Positions 63,108 to 64,000 of a DNA stretch of 64,000 nt are shown in pieces. The notes below the pieces were generated by a model. It was given only the letters and a program-made list of their open reading frames with translations, made no database searches and was not told the origin of the DNA. The first letter of the stretch is position 1; each line of letters starts with the position of its first letter. The DNA is from JAPOXR01 sp963664715. GTDB lineage: Bacteria; Pseudomonadota; Alphaproteobacteria; Rhodobacterales; Rhodobacteraceae. The position numbers were made by a program, and so were the translations under genes. The stretch is taken from NCBI GenBank assembly GCA_963664715.2, contig CAXXUY010000016.1, forward strand, positions 248,001 through 312,000. The letters are read 5' to 3'.

Positions 63108-64000
63108 TCAGAGCCGGTGAACCATTACGCCAACTTCCGGCGATTTCCCGGTTCTTTCTCTCACGAGCTTCTGGACCAGCTTTCTGACCCGCGCGCGCAG
63201 GTCGTCATCGGACACCGACCTTCCGTTAATCCGCCGCATGTCGGCGGTGACCAGGCGGGCGATTTCGGTCTCATCCTCCAGTTCCGGGTCTGAAGGCAAT
63301 CCGAACAGTCGAACCTTGATGCTACGTGGAACCCTGGGGTTGCGGTCAACCGCGATCGATACGCATGCCAGTCCCATCCGTGCCATCTTCAACCGCGTTC
63401 TGGTGATTCCTGATTCGGCTTCCACCAGTTCGGTCCCGTCGAGGTACAGGCGGCCGTTACTGGCCTGTTCTTCCTCGATCCGCAATTCACTGACGTTGAA
63501 TACCGTGCCATTTGGCACCGTGAACGACAGGAAACCGCATTCCGCGGCGAACCTCGCATGTTCCACCAAATGACGGTGTTCACCGTGCATCGGCACGATG
63601 CACCCCGGATCAACCAGCCTGTACAGTTCCGAGAGGTCCGGCCGGTTGGCATGACCCGAGACATGATAGAGTTCCTCGCCGTCATCGATCACCCTGATAC
63701 CCCTTGCCGAGAATCGGTTTACAACTCGGGCAACTGACCTTTCGTTTCCGGGAATTGTCTTCGAGGACAGCAGCAAAGTATCTCCCGCCACCAGTTCAAG
63801 ACCCCTGAACTTTCCTTGCGAAAGCTGGGAAGTTGCCGAACGCTGCTCTCCCTGGCTGCCGGTTGTCAGAAGCAGGAGCCTGTTCCTGGGCAACCGCCTG
63901 GCGTCCTCTGGTGAAATTGCACCGGGAAAGCTGTCCAGGACGCCGGTAAGACGTCCTATCTCGACCATTCGGACCATGGCGCGACCCAGCAGCACAACCG
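63108..64000 (-). CDS. rnj: Ribonuclease J, 3' part (5' end outside the window)
   Basis: The frame is open to the right edge, so only the C-terminal half is seen. It contains beta-CASP motifs HVSGHANRPDL and VPMHGEHRHLVEHA and the C-terminal dimerisation region, ending RERTGKSPEVGVMVHRL. RNase J has 5'-exonuclease and endonuclease activity in RNA processing and decay. The N-terminal metallo-beta-lactamase active site is beyond the window. Confidence 0.93.
   Translation of the reverse strand, partial: VVLLGRAMVRMVEIGRLTGVLDSFPGAISPEDARRLPRNRLLLLTTGSQGEQRSATSQLSQGKFRGLELVAGDTLLLSSKTIPGNERSVARVVNRFSARGIRVIDDGEELYHVSGHANRPDLSELYRLVDPGCIVPMHGEHRHLVEHARFAAECGFLSFTVPNGTVFNVSELRIEEEQASNGRLYLDGTELVEAESGITRTRLKMARMGLACVSIAVDRNPRVPRSIKVRLFGLPSDPELEDETEIARLVTADMRRINGRSVSDDDLRARVRKLVQKLVRERTGKSPEVGVMVHRL

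Noticed and set aside
1..64000. tRNA, rRNA, riboswitch or insertion sequence
   Set aside because: I scanned intergenic regions for T-loop-like sequence, terminal inverted repeats and transposase motifs and found none convincing. A covariance-model search would be decisive.

Overview
The window reads as a chromosomal segment of an alphaproteobacterium, most likely from the Rhodobacterales (Roseobacter/Paracoccus side). No taxonomic search was possible; the inference rests on gene order. The blocks ccmA-ccmB-ccmC-ccmD-ccmG (the helABC-orf52-helX order of Rhodobacter), pyrC-pyrE-dnaB-alr, der-bamB-TPR, yajC-secD-secF, tatA-tatB-tatC and serS-surE-pcm-nlpD are all typical of that order, and there is a full c-type cytochrome maturation set. 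GC is moderately high, genes are tightly packed and often overlap by 1-20 nt, and TTG or GTG starts are common. I see no tRNA, rRNA, IS element, prophage or CRISPR array.

Layout. 1-2349: 3' part of thrS, then infC, which appears to start at a rare AUA codon. 2573-5570: thiolase, then (minus strand) an EamA-type exporter and a lipid A-type acyltransferase whose HX4D/E motif has Gln in the acidic position. 5816-9648: a catabolic cluster of an HpaB-type flavin monooxygenase, a flavin reductase fused to a LysR effector-binding domain, a RidA protein and a DUF1028 protein. 9729-15777 (minus): a polyamine-type ABC transporter operon ending in a trimethylamine/dimethylamine dehydrogenase-like enzyme. 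16022-19589 (minus): DUF1223 protein and aconitase. 20091-24599: ccmABCDG-pyrC-pyrE, almost continuously overlapping. 24808-31116: dnaB, alr, mlaE-mlaF, cvpA and an SDR. 31113-34644 (minus): der, bamB and a YfgM-like protein. 34792-39668: an RND efflux adaptor and pump.

39773-44479 (minus) is the most unusual gene: an inner-membrane-anchored LysM protein of 1568 residues, about 1000 of which are seven near-identical acidic repeats of two interleaved types, each with a conserved cysteine pair. It faces a LOG-family gene. 45111-50943 (minus): rarD, sodB, then yajC-secD-secF-TSUP permease-Mth938 protein. 51177-55195: serS, surE, pcm and a frameshifted nlpD-like lipoprotein gene. 55235-55982: a decayed SDR gene. 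55995-58790 (minus): DUF815 ATPase and tatC-tatB-tatA. 59127-64000: an orphan ABC ATPase, an atypical SDR, a RhlE-type helicase and the 3' part of RNase J.

Most of the window is housekeeping: translation, envelope assembly (Bam, Mla, Sec, Tat, cytochrome c maturation), pyrimidine synthesis, replication and TCA cycle. Accessory content is concentrated at 5.8-15.8 kb (uptake and oxidation of amines or heterocycles) and in the repeat protein at 39.8-44.5 kb. The best candidates for something undescribed are the repeat-expanded LysM protein, the reductase-LysR fusion cluster, and the amine dehydrogenase with remodelled substrate-pocket residues next to a polyamine-type importer.
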